This document shows positions 27,849 through 36,598 of a DNA stretch of 64,000 bases, one piece after another. The stretch's first letter is position 1, and each line of letters begins with the position of its first letter. Under the pieces are notes generated by a model, which worked only from the letters and a program-made list of their open reading frames with translations, was not told the DNA's origin and did not search any database. This stretch comes from an uncultured Oscillospiraceae bacterium (GTDB lineage Bacteria > Bacillota > Clostridia > Oscillospirales > Acutalibacteraceae), in assembly GCA_900545655.1 (NCBI GenBank), contig UQZY01000004.1:15464-79463 (forward strand). The letters run 5' to 3'. Made by a program: the position numbers and the translations under genes.

Positions 27849-28465
27849 GCCTCATCTGTCACGGTCACAACACCCTTACCGAGACTCAAGTCCTTATAGT
27901 CCTCGATAAATTTGTCCAGCATATTATTCGGTATTTTAAACGTGACTGTAACATCCGTTTCGAAAACGGTATCCTCCACACTTCCGCCGTATTCGGCAAT
28001 CAGAGACGGCAGCTTGCCGTAAAGCGTATAGTCAAGCTTTGTTTTGCAAACTGAAAACAGGCACATCTTTACAATTCCGCTTTTCTTTACGGCAAGAGAA
28101 GCCGCATGGGAATATGCACGGACAAGCCCACCGCCGCCGAGAAGAATACCGCCGAAATATCTGGTGACAACCACGGCGCAGTCCGTGAGGTTTTCTTTTA
28201 AAAGAACATCCAGCACCGGAATACCCGCCGTCCCCTGCGGCTCTCCGTCGTCGGAATACCGGCGGATTTGCCCGTCACGTAAGACATATGCATACACATT
28301 GTGCTTTGCGTCCCAATGCTTTGATTTTATCTCATTGATAAAATCAACCGCCTGCTTCTCATCCGTGACGGGAGAGATATACCCGATAAACCTTGAGCGT
28401 TTTTCCGTAAACTCATCAAGGTCTCTTTTCTTTACGGTAAAATATTCGGAATATTCCCGTGCCAT
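27830..28465 (-). CDS. yigZ: YigZ/IMPACT family protein
   Basis: 211 residues. UPF0029/IMPACT N-terminal domain (KHWDAKHNVYAYVLRDG, RYSDDGEPQGTAGIPVLDVL, VVTRYFGGILLGGGGLVRAY) followed by a DUF1949 ferredoxin-like domain. Eukaryotic IMPACT regulates Gcn2; the bacterial role is not settled. Family assignment is very clear. The end overlaps the convergent lipoprotein gene by 19 bp. Confidence 0.94.
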   Translation of the reverse strand: MAREYSEYFTVKKRDLDEFTEKRSRFIGYISPVTDEKQAVDFINEIKSKHWDAKHNVYAYVLRDGQIRRYSDDGEPQGTAGIPVLDVLLKENLTDCAVVVTRYFGGILLGGGGLVRAYSHAASLAVKKSGIVKMCLFSVCKTKLDYTLYGKLPSLIAEYGGSVEDTVFETDVTVTFKIPNNMLDKFIEDYKDLSLGKGVVTVTDEAYSEAL

Positions 28466-28497
28466 ATCTTTTCACCACATTTCATTTTATGTAAACG

Positions 28498-28523
28498 AAA
28501 AGGCGACACCATGGTGTCGCCTT
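28498..28523 (-). terminator. Intrinsic terminator after rpmE
   Basis: Self-complementary hairpin with 12-bp arms AAAGGCGACACC / GGTGTCGCCTTT around AT, followed on the minus strand by TTTTCGTTT. Confidence 0.8.
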
Positions 28524-28542
28524 TAATTGTCTGTAATTAAAA

Positions 28543-28752
28543 TTACTTCTGCTGAGCTTTTTCAAAACGTCTATTGAATCTGTCAACACGTCCGCCTGTG
28601 TCAACAAGCTTCTGCTTTCCTGTGAAAAATGGGTGACAGTTTGAGCAGATATCTACACGAAGATTATCTTTTGTAGAAGCAGTTTCAATTGTAGCTCCAC
28701 ATGCACACTTAACAGTTGTAGGTGCGTAGTTCGGATGTATTCCCTCTTTCAT
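28543..28752 (-). CDS. rpmE: 50S ribosomal protein L31
   Basis: 69 residues from the ATG at 28752 with GAGGTG 6 nt upstream; the GTG three codons earlier lies in that site. Zinc-containing C+ form with Cys16, Cys18, Cys36 and Cys39 ([16 protein letters not shown]). It is flanked by its own promoter and terminator. Confidence 0.97.
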   Translation of the reverse strand: MKEGIHPNYAPTTVKCACGATIETASTKDNLRVDICSNCHPFFTGKQKLVDTGGRVDRFNRRFEKAQQK

Positions 28753-28806
28753 TCTTTTCACCTCGAGTTCTGATATCTGGACATAACGTCCGTCTTTTAC
28801 TAGAGC

Positions 28807-28835
28807 ATTTTAACATACGTAAGAATAAAATGCAA
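28807..28835 (-). promoter_or_regulatory. Promoter of rpmE
   Basis: TTGCAT (28830-28835), 17-bp spacer, TAAAAT (28807-28812) on the minus strand, just after the ftsZ terminator. Confidence 0.72.
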
Positions 28836-28842
28836 TATAATT

Positions 28843-28875
28843 TTTCAAAAATAACGCCCCGCCATAAGACGGGGC
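28843..28875 (-). terminator. Intrinsic terminator after ftsZ
   Basis: GCCCCG / CGGGGC stem (28856-28861, 28870-28875) followed on the minus strand by GTTATTTTTG. Confidence 0.82.
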
Positions 28876-28887
28876 ATCAGCTTCATT

Positions 28888-30057
28888 TTAGTTTCTGTTT
28901 GAGAAGATGTCGTCAATAGCGTCGAAGTAATTGTCGTCCATTCCAAGTCCGACATTTCCGCTTGCTTCGGACTCATCTTCAAAGCCCATGCTGTCATCGG
29001 AATTGCTGATGATATCTATAACGTCATCAACCTTTTCCTGTGACTCGTCTTTTTCATCCTCGTCCTTAAAGCGCGCAGGATCCACACGCTTTACGGCACC
29101 GTCCATACCAAAGCCCGTAGCTATAACGGTAACAATGATCTCATCCTGAAGAGTATCATCAAATGCAACACCGAAGATAACATTTGCTTCCGGATGAGCT
29201 GCGTCAGAGATAATCTTAGCTGCCTGCTCAACTTCGTCAAGCTGGATGTCAGGTGAAGATGTAAAGTTGATGATAACACCATGTGCTCCGTCGATAGTTG
29301 TTTCGAGAAGCGGACTTGATACAGCTGCATTTGCCGCAACCTCAGCCTTATCCTTACCGGATGCACGGCCGACACCCATGTGAGCATGTCCGGCATCACG
29401 CATGATTGCGGATACGTCCGCAAAGTCAAGGTTGATGAATCCAACTGTCTTTATAAGCTCGGAGATACTCTTTACGCCCTGACGGAGAACATCGTCCGCA
29501 ACGTCAAATGCGTTTACAAGAGTAATTTTTTCAGTAGAGAAGAACTTAAGGCGTTCGTTCGGAATAACAACAAGGCTGTCCACGTTTTTGGCAAGCTCTC
29601 TGATTCCTTCCTCAGCCTGTTCCATACGTTTTTTACCTTCAAATGCGAAAGGCTTTGTAACGATACCTACCGTGAGGATACCCATCTCTTTTGCAAGGTT
29701 TGCGATGATAGGAGCCGCACCTGTTCCGGTACCGCCGCCCATTCCTGCCGTGATGAATACCATGTCAGTTCCTTTAAGAGCGTCGGTAATGATGTCCTTG
29801 CTCTCCTCTGCGGCTCTCTGTCCTATCTCCGGACGAGCTCCCGCTCCCTGACCCTTTGTTACCTTTTCACCTATCTGTATCTTATGTGTGGCCTGTGACT
29901 GAAGCAAAACATGCTTGTCAGTGTTTATCGCAATAAACTCCACACCCTTAATTTCTGACTTAATCATGCGGTTTACGGCATTTCCTCCGCCGCCACCGAC
30001 ACCGATAACTTTTATTTGAACTACACTTTCAAAATCTGCTGCAATTTCAAAACCCAT
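28888..30057 (-). CDS. ftsZ: Cell division protein FtsZ
   Basis: 389 residues from the ATG at 30057, which has GGAGGG 7 nt upstream; a 13-residue longer frame is rejected. Tubulin-like GTPase with [15 protein letters not shown], the tubulin signature [10 protein letters not shown] and the T7 synergy loop NLDFADV. The acidic linker after about residue 325 ends in [13 protein letters not shown], which matches only poorly the usual IPxFLR tail that binds FtsA and SepF. It closes the dcw cluster but has its own promoter. There is no ftsA beside it. Confidence 0.97.
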   Translation of the reverse strand: MGFEIAADFESVVQIKVIGVGGGGGNAVNRMIKSEIKGVEFIAINTDKHVLLQSQATHKIQIGEKVTKGQGAGARPEIGQRAAEESKDIITDALKGTDMVFITAGMGGGTGTGAAPIIANLAKEMGILTVGIVTKPFAFEGKKRMEQAEEGIRELAKNVDSLVVIPNERLKFFSTEKITLVNAFDVADDVLRQGVKSISELIKTVGFINLDFADVSAIMRDAGHAHMGVGRASGKDKAEVAANAAVSSPLLETTIDGAHGVIINFTSSPDIQLDEVEQAAKIISDAAHPEANVIFGVAFDDTLQDEIIVTVIATGFGMDGAVKRVDPARFKDEDEKDESQEKVDDVIDIISNSDDSMGFEDESEASGNVGLGMDDNYFDAIDDIFSNRN

Positions 30058-30127
30058 GCGGCACCCTCCTATAATGATTCCCGATAATCGGGCCAAACCA
30101 AATCATAAGTAAATAAATACATACTAT

Positions 30128-30156
30128 ATAGTAGCACGTGACCGGACAAAATTCAA
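30128..30156 (-). promoter_or_regulatory. Promoter of ftsZ
   Basis: TTGAAT (30151-30156), 17-bp spacer, TACTAT (30128-30133) on the minus strand. The -10 lies in a palindromic ATACTATATAGTA stretch. A short CCCGATAATCGGG inverted repeat follows in the leader (30080-30092). Confidence 0.72.
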
Positions 30157-30177
30157 TAATCAATTTTATGCGGTACG

Positions 30178-30334
30178 CCGACAGTTTTATTTTCGCCTGC
30201 TGTTTTATATTTACCGACAGTTTTGAGCTCATTAAAAGCTCTGATGCATCGACGTTTTTACAGCCGCCAACCGTTTTTGTCCGCTAACCGACTTATGTCT
30301 GCTGACTGTTTTGAGTCTGTTGACCACCCTGTGC
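30178..30334. repeat. 18-bp-period degenerate repeat spanning the ftsQ 3' end
   Basis: Two blocks: 30178-30231 (three 18-bp units on CCGACAGTTTTATTTTCG) and about 30264-30334 (four units on CCGCTAACCGACTTATGT). The second block crosses the ftsQ stop codon (30293-30295) and encodes the Gln/Thr-rich C-terminal residues. Confidence 0.7.
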
Positions 30335-31810
30335 CTGAGGGTTTTGCTCGGTGGGCTTTTCGGTTGTGCTCTCCTCGGCCTTAGGCGAAAAATATGCCTG
30401 TTTATCTATGGTAAGGTTTATCGTGCCTTCCTGATACGGGCTTATCTCATCCTGTGTCTTTATTACATTGGCGGCAAGTGCCATTTTCTTTTCAAGGTTT
30501 GCAATGGTTCCCACGTCAATTATTATTCTGTCCTGGTATATCAATTTAACCTCAACCGTATTTGAAAGATCCATAGAAGTGATTCCCGAAATTTCTTCCT
30601 TTTCGAGACATTTCATTATTTGCTCGTAAAGTTCAAATGACTTCTTGTTTCGAACGTCAAGCTTTTTTCCGGGCTCGGCTGACTTTACCTCTATACCTTT
30701 AAGGATAATTATTTTGTCGGTAAGAAGTACATATTGGGGCTTCTTTTCTTCCGGCTGCTGGCCTTCTGCAGGCTGCTGTCCTTCTGCAGGCTGCTGCCCT
30801 TCTGTCGACTGCTGTCCTTCTGTCGACTGCTGCCCCTCTGCGGATTGCTGGCCTTGTGCGGATTGCTGACCTTCTGCCGGCTTTTTAGCCTCTGCCGTCT
30901 TCTTTGGATCGCCGTTTGATTCCCCGGTCTTTGCCTGTTCCTTTTCCGAGCCTGCCGCGGGAGCGTTAGGCGTTGCATCGGTAACCGCTTCTTTCCCTGA
31001 TTCTGATTCCGCACTGTCACCGTCATTCTTTGGCTTTGCAAGACCTTCAGGCGGTGTTACGCCCGCGCCTTCATATACCTCTTCGAGAGTGCTGACCTTG
31101 CAGAGAACCTTTCCCGTTTCATCCAGCATGATATATCCGCTGTCCGACTCGACGGCGCACTTTATCGAGGTCTGCTTTACGGTGAGTACAACCCTTGACG
31201 GAACGGAAATTTTGATATCCACACTTCCGATAAACGGAAGCTTTTCACAAATATTTGCCTCTGCATTCGATTTTTTCAGAAGAAATAAATTGTCCCCGAT
31301 TTTTATTCCGGATGCAGCGGTTATTTCATCGGCGGAGTAAATGCTCTCCCCCTTGACATCAATCGTTGCTATGTTAAAGAAAACCGTAAGTGAAAGAACA
31401 ATTCCTATGATTATAACTATGAAAATCAGTACGGCATAGAAAATTTTGCGGCGTATCCTCTGTTGTCTGCGCCTCTCGTCCCTGTGGGCTCTGCGTTCTT
31501 CTTCTCTTGAGACCCCTGCCTTTGGATGTGAATATCCGGCGTATGGCTTCTCTGCATACGGGTTTCTCGGCGATGTATTTCTTCCTGCAGCTCGCCCCAT
31601 ATCCTTTCTTACTCCGTTCCTTTTAACGGCCTTTTTTCCGTTTGAAGCGTGAGTGTTGGAGGACTTAGCACGTTTTTTATTATTTTTTCCGGATGTATTT
31701 TTACCGGCTGTATATGAAGCTTCATAAGAAACCCTGCCGACAGGTTCACTACGCTTGTTCTGTTTTATGTCTACATTTTTTCTGAACATCGATTGCTTTT
31801 CGTCTTTCAT
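30293..31810 (-). CDS. ftsQ: FtsQ/DivIB cell division protein with repeat insertion
   Basis: 505 residues from the ATG at 31810 (GGAGG 8 nt upstream). A strongly basic cytoplasmic N-terminus (about 1-120) is followed by one membrane segment (about 121-145), a POTRA domain (FNIATIDVKGESIYSADEI), and a beta domain that begins GYIMLDETGKVL. The beta domain is interrupted at about 255-365 by a low-complexity insert including seven hexapeptide repeats of the AEGQQS type. It resumes at YVLLTDKIIILKG. The C-terminus is Gln-rich. At about 250 residues, ordinary DivIB is half this size. An ATG at 31828 overlapping the frameshift-restored murA stop is an alternative start. Confidence 0.88.
   Translation of the reverse strand: MKDEKQSMFRKNVDIKQNKRSEPVGRVSYEASYTAGKNTSGKNNKKRAKSSNTHASNGKKAVKRNGVRKDMGRAAGRNTSPRNPYAEKPYAGYSHPKAGVSREEERRAHRDERRRQQRIRRKIFYAVLIFIVIIIGIVLSLTVFFNIATIDVKGESIYSADEITAASGIKIGDNLFLLKKSNAEANICEKLPFIGSVDIKISVPSRVVLTVKQTSIKCAVESDSGYIMLDETGKVLCKVSTLEEVYEGAGVTPPEGLAKPKNDGDSAESESGKEAVTDATPNAPAAGSEKEQAKTGESNGDPKKTAEAKKPAEGQQSAQGQQSAEGQQSTEGQQSTEGQQPAEGQQPAEGQQPEEKKPQYVLLTDKIIILKGIEVKSAEPGKKLDVRNKKSFELYEQIMKCLEKEEISGITSMDLSNTVEVKLIYQDRIIIDVGTIANLEKKMALAANVIKTQDEISPYQEGTINLTIDKQAYFSPKAEESTTEKPTEQNPQAQGGQQTQNSQQT
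30753..30878. repeat. Seven 18-bp coding repeats inside ftsQ
   Basis: Seven contiguous 18-bp units starting at 30753, 30771, 30789, 30807, 30825, 30843 and 30861, each encoding a hexapeptide such as AEGQQP or TEGQQS. Near-identity of neighbouring units suggests recent slippage. Confidence 0.9.
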
Positions 31811-31824
31811 AAATACGTCCTCCG

Positions 31825-31897
31825 TCATTCCCGCCTTATGTCGGCACCAAGCTCCGTGAACACCTTAAGCGGATTTTCGTAACCCCTGTCAATATGA
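31825..31897 (-). pseudogene. Out-of-frame 3' end of murA
   Basis: In the frame offset by one base from the murA reading frame, this stretch encodes HHIDRGYENP followed by LKVFTELGADIRRE and a TGA at 31825-31827. That is the standard C-terminus of MurA. Removal of one base at about 31898-31900 would join it to the preceding frame and give a 417-residue protein. Confidence 0.85.
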
Positions 31898-33079
31898 TGG
31901 AATATCTGTTATTTCGGAATGTCCCCTTGCGGCAAGCGCCGCAACCATGAGGGCTGCTCCTCCGCGCAAATCTCCGGCTGATGCCGTTGCTCCGTAGAGT
32001 GACGAAACTCCCTCGACAACCGCCATTCTTCCCTCAACCGTTATCTTAGCGCCGAATCTAAGCAGTTCGGAAACGTGCTTGTATCTGCACTCAAATATAT
32101 TTTCCGTAAACACGCTTGTTCCGCGTGCAACCGTAAGCATTGCCATAACCGGAGCCTGTGCGTCGGTCGGAAAGCCGGGGTAGGGCATGGTTACGATTGA
32201 GCTTACGCGTGAAAGCTCAGGCGGCGCGGTTATGCGCAGCTCGTGACCTTTTACGTTTATTCCGCACCCGCTTTCGAGAAATACCGGTATGGTCGGGCGG
32301 AGATGTGCCGGAATGACTCCGCGAAGAACCGCTTCTCCGCCCGTCACCGCAACCGCCGCCATATATGTCGCCGAAACAATACGGTCGGGTATAACCGTGT
32401 ATTCGGCGCCGCCGAGGCTTTTCACGCCCTCAATCGTGATTGTCCCTTCCCCGGCTCCCCTTATGCGCGCGCCGCATGCGTTCAAAAAATCCGCAAGATC
32501 ACTTATTTCAGGCTCGCGCGCACAGTTTTCGAGAACGCTTTCACCCTCTGCCGTCACTGCGGCGAGAATCGCGTTCTCGGTCGCTCCGACCGACGGAAAG
32601 CCGAAAACAATCTGTCCGCCGCGAAGCTTGTTATCGATACTGCATTTTATTCTGCCCTCTTCGTTTTCGACTGTGGCGCCGAGCGCCTTAAGTGCCTTTA
32701 TGTGAAGATCTATCGGTCGAAGCCCTATTTCACAGCCGCCCGGCGCGGAGAATTCGGCTTTCTTGAATCTTCCTACAAGAGCACCCAGAAAAACAATGGA
32801 TGACCGCATTTCTCTCATGAGTTCATCCGGAATCGAATATGTATCTGCCGCGGACGCATCTACGACAACCGTATCAAATTCACGTTTAACGGTACATCCG
32901 AGAGCTTCAAGTATTTTTATGGCTGCAAAGGTATCCGAAAGCTCGGGACAGTTATGTATAACAACCGGTTTTTTAGTCAGAATACACGCCGAAAGTATCG
33001 GAAGAGCACTGTTTTTCGACCCTTGAATGTCAATACCTCCGGAAAGCCTTTTACCGCCCTCAATCAAAAACTTACTCAT
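31889..33079 (-). CDS. murA: UDP-GlcNAc 1-carboxyvinyltransferase, frameshifted at the 3' end
   Basis: 396 residues as read, starting at the ATG 33079 with AAGGAG 9 nt away. It catalyses the first committed step of peptidoglycan synthesis. The active-site Lys22 (GSKNSALP) and the fosfomycin-target Cys116 (GGCEIGLRPIDLH) are present. The frame ends GHSEITDIPSY, whereas family members continue with HIDRGYE and 15-20 more residues. That continuation exists in the next frame. As written the protein lacks the Arg equivalent to E. coli Arg397. Either the base is a sequencing or assembly error, or this copy is inactive and another MurA exists elsewhere. It lies between murG and ftsQ. Confidence 0.9.
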   Translation of the reverse strand: MSKFLIEGGKRLSGGIDIQGSKNSALPILSACILTKKPVVIHNCPELSDTFAAIKILEALGCTVKREFDTVVVDASAADTYSIPDELMREMRSSIVFLGALVGRFKKAEFSAPGGCEIGLRPIDLHIKALKALGATVENEEGRIKCSIDNKLRGGQIVFGFPSVGATENAILAAVTAEGESVLENCAREPEISDLADFLNACGARIRGAGEGTITIEGVKSLGGAEYTVIPDRIVSATYMAAVAVTGGEAVLRGVIPAHLRPTIPVFLESGCGINVKGHELRITAPPELSRVSSIVTMPYPGFPTDAQAPVMAMLTVARGTSVFTENIFECRYKHVSELLRFGAKITVEGRMAVVEGVSSLYGATASAGDLRGGAALMVAALAARGHSEITDIPSY

Positions 33080-33161
33080 TCCGGCACACTCCTTCATTTT
33101 TAATGGCTCATAGTAAACTTTAAGCCATTCTATGAAACGAAATGCCGAAATGTGAAGTAAA

Positions 33162-34289
33162 TTACTTTTTCTTTATAAGAGAGAGTATGTTATCAACTAT
33201 AAGCTCCGTCGCGTTGAGAATAGCCATAGACTTTGCGTTTTTCTCAATCTCTCTTATGCGTTCCGGATTCTTAAGAAGCTCGTTTACAACCTCTGTAAGC
33301 TTGTCCGCCGTAAGGTCCTTTTCCTCAATAACAACGGCAGCATCGTGATTAACAAGCTCCATTGCATTGAAATACTGATGATTTTCAGCGACATTCGGTG
33401 ACGGAATCAGGATAGACGCCTTTCCGAGTGCACGTATTTCATATAGAGAGGAGGCACCCGAGCGACATATAAGTAAATCTGCCGCAGGCATACAAACCTG
33501 CATATCGTCGATATAATCGCGGATGCATATGTCATCACGTGATTCAAAGTCAACTCCGAGCTCATGCAGCCTGTCCGGAATCCACTCGCCGTATCTGCCC
33601 TTTGCGTGAATAAAGACGCAGTCACGGTCATCCTTCTTGTTGGCGATAAGCCCGCATACGGCCTCATTCACCGCACGCGCACCGAGACTTCCGCCCATCG
33701 AAAGAATAAGCGGCTTGCCGTCCGGAATGCCGAGCTGTGCCCTTGCAAAATCCCTGTCCGCCTCAATGAGCTCGTCCCTTACCGGAAGACCCGTCACCAC
33801 CGGCTCGTTCTTGCATCTTATTCTCGGGATAGCATCCTCCGAGGTGAGCATAACAAGCTCAGCCTTTTTTGCAAGAGCTTTGTTTGTTATTCCGGGGAAG
33901 GCATTCTGCTCGTGAATGGCAATGGGGATTCCCATCTTATGAGCCATACGGAGAACAGGACCGCTTACATAGCCGCCGAAGCCCACTACAACGTCGGGAG
34001 AAAATTCCTCTATTATTTTTTTCGCCTCCGTACTGGAGGTAAACATCCTCTTAACCGTAATGAGATTTTTCTTTATATCCTCTGGCGTAAAGCTGCGCTG
34101 GAATCCGCTTATCTCTATGGTTTTGAAGTCAAACCCCGCATTCGGAACAAGCCTTGATTCCATATGGTCCGCCGTTCCCACAAAAAGGATTTGAGCCTTA
34201 TCGCCGTATATCTTTCTTATTCTGTTGGCAACCGCAAGAGCCGGATTTATGTGTCCGCCCGTGCCGCCTGTCGCAAATAAAATCTTCAT
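33162..34289 (-). CDS. murG: MurG, lipid II-forming GlcNAc transferase
   Basis: 375 residues. Adds GlcNAc to lipid I at the inner membrane face. The N-terminal donor loop FATGGTGGHINPALA, the second glycine loop (ILSMGGSLGARAVNE), and the UDP-GlcNAc site (LICRSGASSLYEIRALGK) are all present. Glycosyltransferase family 28. The start is 3 bp after the ftsW stop, with AAGAAGG inside ftsW. Confidence 0.97.
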   Translation of the reverse strand: MKILFATGGTGGHINPALAVANRIRKIYGDKAQILFVGTADHMESRLVPNAGFDFKTIEISGFQRSFTPEDIKKNLITVKRMFTSSTEAKKIIEEFSPDVVVGFGGYVSGPVLRMAHKMGIPIAIHEQNAFPGITNKALAKKAELVMLTSEDAIPRIRCKNEPVVTGLPVRDELIEADRDFARAQLGIPDGKPLILSMGGSLGARAVNEAVCGLIANKKDDRDCVFIHAKGRYGEWIPDRLHELGVDFESRDDICIRDYIDDMQVCMPAADLLICRSGASSLYEIRALGKASILIPSPNVAENHQYFNAMELVNHDAAVVIEEKDLTADKLTEVVNELLKNPERIREIEKNAKSMAILNATELIVDNILSLIKKK

Positions 34290-34292
34290 ATC

Positions 34293-35531
34293 TTAAACCT
34301 TCTTAAGCTTTGCATTTCTGGATATTGAGAGAACCATTCCCATCTCAAAAAGAAGCATCAGGAGCGATGTACCTCCGTATGAGAAAAAGGGAAGACTTAT
34401 TCCCGTGTTCGGCAATGTATCCGTCACAACGGCGATATTCAGTGCCGCCTGAAGTCCTACATGGAATACCAGACCCATTGACAGAAGTGAGCCGAACTTA
34501 TCTCTTGACTTTATTCCTATGACAAAGCCTCTGTAAACCAGGAGAACAAAGAGTACGATTATCACAAAGGCCCCGATAAAGCCAAGCTCCTCACATACTA
34601 TTGAAAAGATAAAGTCGTTCTGCGGCTCGGATACATACAGCTGCTTTTGCTTTGAGTTCCCGAGCCCGACTCCGAAGAAGCCTCCCGAGCCTATGGCGTA
34701 AAGAGCGTTGTTTGTCTGCCATCTCGTGTCCATCGGGTCATAGGACTTGTCAAGCCACGCCGTAATACGGGGCTGTGCATGCTCCGGAAGAATAGTCGGT
34801 TTCGCAATAACAACCGCCGCAATTACGACAATTCCTATCGCCGCAAAAAGAAACCATTTGTAATTATACCCCGCGAGCCATAACATCATAATTCCGAGCG
34901 CAAAAATAAGAAGCGTACCCGATACATGGTTTTCCGCATATACAAGGATACAGGTTGTTCCGAGAACAAGCAGATAAAGTGCGAGGCAAACATGCTTCGT
35001 GTATATCTTTATACCGCCCTTTTGACGGTTAAAGCCCTCCGCAAATCTTGATGCCGAAAGTTCCTTTGTGTTTATACCTCTGTAGTTTTCCCCGATATGC
35101 CATGCAAAGAAAAGTATGATTGCAAGCTTCGCAATTTCCGAGGGCTGAAACGTTGTAACTCCGGGGATTGAAATCCACCTGTGGAAATCCTCGTACCCCT
35201 CGGGCGGCGGAACTATAAGAACGACAACAAGCAGGATATAAGAGAGAATCAAAAGAGGAACCGCCATCGCTTTAAAGCACTTATAGTTTATCTTTGAAAC
35301 CGCAATCATTGCGATGAATCCGATTATTGCAAAGATAAACTGCCTTTTGAAATAGAAAAGGCTGTCTCCCTTCATGTTGTAATAACAGTAAGTATAGCTC
35401 GCCGAAAACAGCATGATAAGGCCTATGGTAAGCAGCGCAAGCACTATTATGAGGAACGGAATATCCACTCCGCCCTCTGCAAGTATGCCTGTTCCGGGTG
35501 CTCTTTGTTGTCTCCTTCTGTTATTTTCCAA
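34293..35531 (-). CDS. ftsW: FtsW/SpoVE-type lipid II polymerase
   Basis: 412 residues. SEDS family polytopic membrane protein with about ten membrane segments; polymerises glycan strands with a partner PBP. Signatures: LMLFSASYTYCYYN, FQPSEIAKLAIILF, and SLPFFSYGGTSLLMLL. The start is a TTG with GAGAGG 8 nt upstream, the site lying in the last codons of mraY. Its neighbours in the dcw cluster and the PASTA-type PBP upstream argue for a septal or sporulation role. Confidence 0.95.
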   Translation of the reverse strand: MENNRRRQQRAPGTGILAEGGVDIPFLIIVLALLTIGLIMLFSASYTYCYYNMKGDSLFYFKRQFIFAIIGFIAMIAVSKINYKCFKAMAVPLLILSYILLVVVLIVPPPEGYEDFHRWISIPGVTTFQPSEIAKLAIILFFAWHIGENYRGINTKELSASRFAEGFNRQKGGIKIYTKHVCLALYLLVLGTTCILVYAENHVSGTLLIFALGIMMLWLAGYNYKWFLFAAIGIVVIAAVVIAKPTILPEHAQPRITAWLDKSYDPMDTRWQTNNALYAIGSGGFFGVGLGNSKQKQLYVSEPQNDFIFSIVCEELGFIGAFVIIVLFVLLVYRGFVIGIKSRDKFGSLLSMGLVFHVGLQAALNIAVVTDTLPNTGISLPFFSYGGTSLLMLLFEMGMVLSISRNAKLKKV

Positions 35532-35536
35532 AGTTC

Positions 35537-36598
35537 TTACCTCTCAAAGTAAATGATAAGGCAGGCAAGTGCTCCGCCTATAAGATTTATTAATGAAAAT
35601 ACAATTACTATTTTTTCCTCACTCCATCCGCTTTTTTCAAAGTGATGATGAATGGGAGCCATTTTGAAAAGTCTTTTTCCCGTAGCCTTAGGATCTTTCT
35701 TTCTGGCAATTTTTTTAGTTATTTTGAAATACACAATCTGTATAACATCCGAAAGGCCCTCTATTACGTATATTATGCCCGCAAGAAGTAAAATAAGCGG
35801 ATGACCTATGGCAAATGCTATACCTGCCACTATTCCTCCGAGGAACATGGAGCCCGTGTCTCCCATAAAGCATTTTGCCGGATGCCAGTTCCAGATAAGA
35901 TAACCTGCACAAGAGCCGAGCAAAGCACAGGAAAGGATGCTTGCACCCATGAAGCGGCAAAGCGCGGCGATAACCGCAAAGGATATGCCCGCAGTCACGG
36001 TAACGGATGCGCAAAGCCCGTCAATTCCGTCTGTAAAGTTTACTGCATTTACAGTTGCATATATAACGACTATTGCGAAAATCGCAAAGATAAAGGGATT
36101 GCCAAAGGGTACATTGCCGGCAAAAGGAACGTACATATACTGGTCTCCGGAAAGACACATCGTTATGACATACGCTATGATTAAAAACAGCTGCGCAAAG
36201 GTTTTCTGAATAACCGTGAGCCCCTCATTCTGCTTTTTTACAACCTTGATATAGTCGTCGAAAAATCCTATAACACCGAAGCCGAGTCCGAGAAGCAGCG
36301 CCGCATAAATCCTGACCTTGGTTGCGCTTGCAAGGGGCGAATTCCCTCCGATAAGAGTTCCTCCCATTGCCTTGTCGATGATAGCTATAAGTAAAAACGT
36401 AACCGTTGTTGAGATGATAAACATGAAGCCGCCCATCGTCGGGGTTCCCTGTTTTTTCTTGTGCCAGTTCGGTCCGATATCAAGTATCGTCTGACCGAAT
36501 TTCAGCTTGTGAAGCCATGGAACAATCGCTATTCCCAAGACCGCACTGAGAGCAAAGCTGAAGAGTATCGCAATTATCACAGCAGCTATTGTATTCAT
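35537..36598 (-). CDS. mraY: Phospho-MurNAc-pentapeptide translocase MraY
   Basis: 353 residues, ten predicted membrane segments. It forms lipid I from UDP-MurNAc-pentapeptide and undecaprenyl phosphate. The conserved aspartates in GFFDDYIKV and the loop NFTDGIDGL are present, as is MAPIHHHFEKSGW. The ATG follows the murF stop directly with AAGGGG as ribosome site. Confidence 0.97.
   Translation of the reverse strand: MNTIAAVIIAILFSFALSAVLGIAIVPWLHKLKFGQTILDIGPNWHKKKQGTPTMGGFMFIISTTVTFLLIAIIDKAMGGTLIGGNSPLASATKVRIYAALLLGLGFGVIGFFDDYIKVVKKQNEGLTVIQKTFAQLFLIIAYVITMCLSGDQYMYVPFAGNVPFGNPFIFAIFAIVVIYATVNAVNFTDGIDGLCASVTVTAGISFAVIAALCRFMGASILSCALLGSCAGYLIWNWHPAKCFMGDTGSMFLGGIVAGIAFAIGHPLILLLAGIIYVIEGLSDVIQIVYFKITKKIARKKDPKATGKRLFKMAPIHHHFEKSGWSEEKIVIVFSLINLIGGALACLIIYFER

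Noticed and set aside
33102..33129. Terminator between murG and murA
   Set aside because: AATGGCT / AGCCATT arms are present, but the stem is only 7 bp with a long loop and no T tract, so it is not called.
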